From Tannerella sp. (lineage in GTDB: Bacteria > Bacteroidota > Bacteroidia > Bacteroidales > Tannerellaceae): a stretch of 7,705 nucleotides of DNA. Below the pieces are notes generated by a model, which saw only the letters and a list, made by a program, of their open reading frames with translations, was not told the DNA's origin and did no database searches. This document shows, one piece after another, positions 6,801-7,705 of this stretch (position 1 is the first letter of the stretch; each line of letters starts with the position of its first letter). The stretch covers positions 1-7,705 of the forward strand of contig JAISTJ010000079.1 of NCBI GenBank assembly GCA_031272655.1, written 5' to 3'. A program made the position numbers and the translations under genes.

Positions 6801-7361
6801 ATGACCACCAACGACATAAAGCATATAATCAATCAGGGCGAAACAACCACCGTACAGTTCAAGGAACGAGTCAACGACGCCTACAAACTCGGCATTGAGA
6901 TGGTTGCTTTCAGCAATTCGCAAGGCAACAAACTCCTCTTCGAGAACGCAAAATCGCTCCTGCCATACATCGGCGTAGGCAGCGGCATTACCCGCGTACT
7001 CCGCACGTTCGATAAAATCAGTTTCGATAACAACATCGTTACCGGCGAGTTTGTTACTACGCTGTTGCGAGATGAGGTTGTGGAGGATAACACTGAAAAC
7101 GCTGATGTAAATGGTGGTGTAAATGCAGGTGTAAATGCAGGTGCAAATGCAGGTGTAAAATTGTCGGATAGTGAATCTAAAATAATTGATTTAATAGAAA
7201 AAGACAACAGGATTTCTTATGTTAACATTGCAAAAGAAATAAAAGTTAATGAAAGCACTGTTTACAGAAATATCAAAAAACTAATCGACCGCGGCATTCT
7301 CGCCCGCATAGGCGCCGACAAAAACGGCTACTGGAAAATAATAGATAGAGAACAAATATGA
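6801..7361 (+). CDS. Shortened AlbA_2 (Schlafen-like) family transcriptional regulator with winged helix; middle of protein missing
   Basis: This is a 186-residue protein. Residues 1-42 match the start of the AlbA_2 / divergent AAA_4 family (N-Q-G-E-T-T-T-V-Q-F-K-E-R-V, then A-F-S-N-S-Q-G). In full-length relatives this is followed by the rest of the AlbA_2 domain and a RecG-C-terminal / HATPase_c_4-like part. Here residue 43 jumps straight to N-K-L-L-F-E-N-A-K-S-L-L-P-Y-I-G-V-G-S-G-I, a segment that normally sits near the end of that second part. More than about 200 residues appear to be missing, with the frame kept. Residues 102-119 are a G-V-N-A repeat linker. Residues 121-182 are a winged helix (I-I-D-L-I-E, then I-A-K-E-I-K-V-N-E-S-T-V-Y-R-N-I-K-K-L, then G-A-D-K-N-G-Y-W-K-I). 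Such proteins are putative DNA-binding regulators; this form has lost most of its N-terminal domain. It may be a functional minimal regulator or a decaying gene. It overlaps the next ORF by ATGA. Confidence 0.78.
   Translation: MTTNDIKHIINQGETTTVQFKERVNDAYKLGIEMVAFSNSQGNKLLFENAKSLLPYIGVGSGITRVLRTFDKISFDNNIVTGEFVTTLLRDEVVEDNTENADVNGGVNAGVNAGANAGVKLSDSESKIIDLIEKDNRISYVNIAKEIKVNESTVYRNIKKLIDRGILARIGADKNGYWKIIDREQI
7104..7159 (+). repeat. 12-bp in-frame tandem repeat encoding a G-V-N-A linker
   Basis: The unit GGTGTAAATGCA occurs at 7116-7127 and 7128-7139, with a one-base variant (GGTGCAAATGCA) at 7140-7151. A partial unit lies at 7152-7159 and a diverged one at 7104-7115. Each unit encodes four residues (G-V-N-A), giving a flexible linker between the AlbA_2-type part and the winged helix. 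Near-perfect identity suggests recent expansion and probable copy-number variation between strains without frame loss. Confidence 0.85.
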
Positions 7362-7516
7362 CAAGACTTACTATATCACATTTCGATAATATGCCAAAAA
7401 TCCCCGAAAGAATATTATCAATTATCGACGAACTGATAGACCAGTATCAAGAGGACGACCGTTATTGTTGCATGCTGTTAGTTGCGACACCTCGTAAAAA
7501 AAATGCAAAAAAGTAA
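7358..7516 (+). CDS. Small ORF of 52 residues, function unknown
   Basis: ATG 7358-7360 overlaps the TGA of the AlbA_2-like gene by 4 bases (ATGA) and the frame runs to TAA 7514-7516. The first 36 residues look protein-like and amphipathic (I-P-E-R-I-L-S-I-I-D-E-L-I-D-Q-Y-Q-E-D-D). The tail (R-Y-C-C-M-L-L-V-A-T-P-R-K-K-N-A-K-K) is different in character and its 3' end is A-rich. One reading is a small protein translated by coupling with the upstream regulator. Another is that this is the 5' fragment of a longer gene whose 3' part has been replaced by the intergenic element that fills the right end of the window. I recognise no family, signal peptide or membrane segment. Confidence 0.45.
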   Translation: MTRLTISHFDNMPKIPERILSIIDELIDQYQEDDRYCCMLLVATPRKKNAKK

Positions 7517-7609
7517 AATTAAATAGCTGAAATTTGAAAAATAAGTTGTACATTTTTCCAAAATACGTAATATTTTCTAAAAATCAGCATTATACGATTG
7601 CACTTCGTT

Positions 7610-7678
7610 TTATGGGGTACGACTTGGGAGACCTTTCAGGGGTTGATTTGTCCGTGTCTGACCTGCCCTTGTTTGCAT
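7610..7678 (-). CDS. Very short ORF (22 residues), possible leader peptide
   Basis: ATG 7678-7676 runs to TAA 7612-7610. The peptide is rich in Thr, Gln, Arg and Pro and ends N-Q-P-L-K-G-L-P-S-R-T-P, with no signal peptide or hydrophobic segment. It begins only 12 bases after a perfect -7 promoter match, so the message would be almost leaderless and has no visible ribosome-binding site. It may be a leader peptide, part of a non-coding RNA, or a chance frame inside a repeated element. Its translation is unproven. Confidence 0.25.
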   Translation of the reverse strand: MQTRAGQTRTNQPLKGLPSRTP

Positions 7679-7690
7679 AAAACTACGGCG

Positions 7691-7698
7691 CAAAAGTA
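7691..7698 (-). promoter_or_regulatory. Bacteroidetes -7 promoter element pointing left at the window edge
   Basis: Read on the minus strand this is TACTTTTG, a perfect TAnnTTTG match followed by CGCCG. The matching -33 position would lie beyond the window, so only half of the promoter can be judged. It would drive transcription leftward through the tiny ORFs at 7610-7678 and 7519-7590 and against the plus-strand 52-codon ORF. Confidence 0.45.
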
Positions 7699-7705
7699 CG
7701 AAAAA

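Larger units (their letters stand above)
7460..7705 (-). other. Possible small transcribed or dispersed intergenic element at the right edge
   Basis: This stretch carries no conventional gene. Read leftward it has a -7 promoter match at the edge, a 22-codon ORF (7678-7610), a 23-codon ORF (7590-7519; N-terminus M-L-I-F-R-K-Y-Y-V-F-W-K, C-terminus Q-I-S-A-I), then two T-runs (in 7496-7512) that might end a transcript of about 190 bases. The 7615-7675 part is distinctly richer in G and C than the A/T-rich 7500-7600 part. My impression is that very similar short peptides recur between genes in Bacteroidales, which would make this a dispersed element, but I cannot verify that here. The left boundary is a guess, based on where the 52-codon ORF changes character. 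Confidence 0.35.

Noticed and set aside
7104..7159. CRISPR-like array
   Set aside because: The 12-bp units are contiguous with no spacers and lie in frame within a gene.
6881..7207. Minus-strand open frame with a repeated T-P-A-F pattern opposite the AlbA_2-like gene
   Set aside because: The repetition is only the antisense of the 12-bp G-V-N-A repeat.

Overview
The window looks like chromosomal DNA from a member of the Bacteroidetes, most likely order Bacteroidales. The evidence is a STN-type TonB-dependent receptor paired with a DUF4249 lipoprotein, an MG2/plug-like exported protein of a Bacteroidetes type, an AlbA_2 (Schlafen-like) regulator with a G-V-N-A repeat linker, TAnnTTTG promoter elements, and gene starts without clear Shine-Dalgarno sequences.

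Layout: (1) Positions 1-132 (+) hold the last 43 codons of a gene that probably encodes a uroporphyrinogen-decarboxylase-family protein. (2) Positions 6455 down to 181 (-) form a compact four-gene envelope operon. In transcription order it encodes an unnamed exported 232-aa protein, a 912-aa TonB-dependent receptor, a 386-aa DUF4249 lipoprotein and a 555-aa MG2/plug-like exported protein. Junctions are a 4-base ATGA overlap, a 2-base gap and a 10-base gap, so co-expression and translational coupling are likely. (3) Positions 6456-6800 are a divergent intergenic region with one -7 promoter match in each direction. (4) Positions 6801-7361 (+) encode a 186-aa protein that reads as an AlbA_2-family regulator missing its middle: the start of the AlbA_2 domain is joined in frame to the usual C-terminal segment, followed by a repeat linker and a winged helix. 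A 52-codon ORF follows with an ATGA overlap. (5) From roughly 7460 to the right edge there is no conventional gene. A leftward promoter match at the edge precedes tiny ORFs, and the block looks like a small transcribed or dispersed intergenic element.

How the genes may work together: the operon should form an outer-membrane uptake or secretion-linked complex. The receptor would be the TonB-powered channel, the DUF4249 lipoprotein its partner (the slot SusD fills beside SusC), and the two other exported proteins accessory. No enzyme in the window reveals the substrate. The right-hand genes are unrelated to this system and look like a decayed or remodelled accessory locus. All family assignments come from reading the protein sequences, not from a database search.
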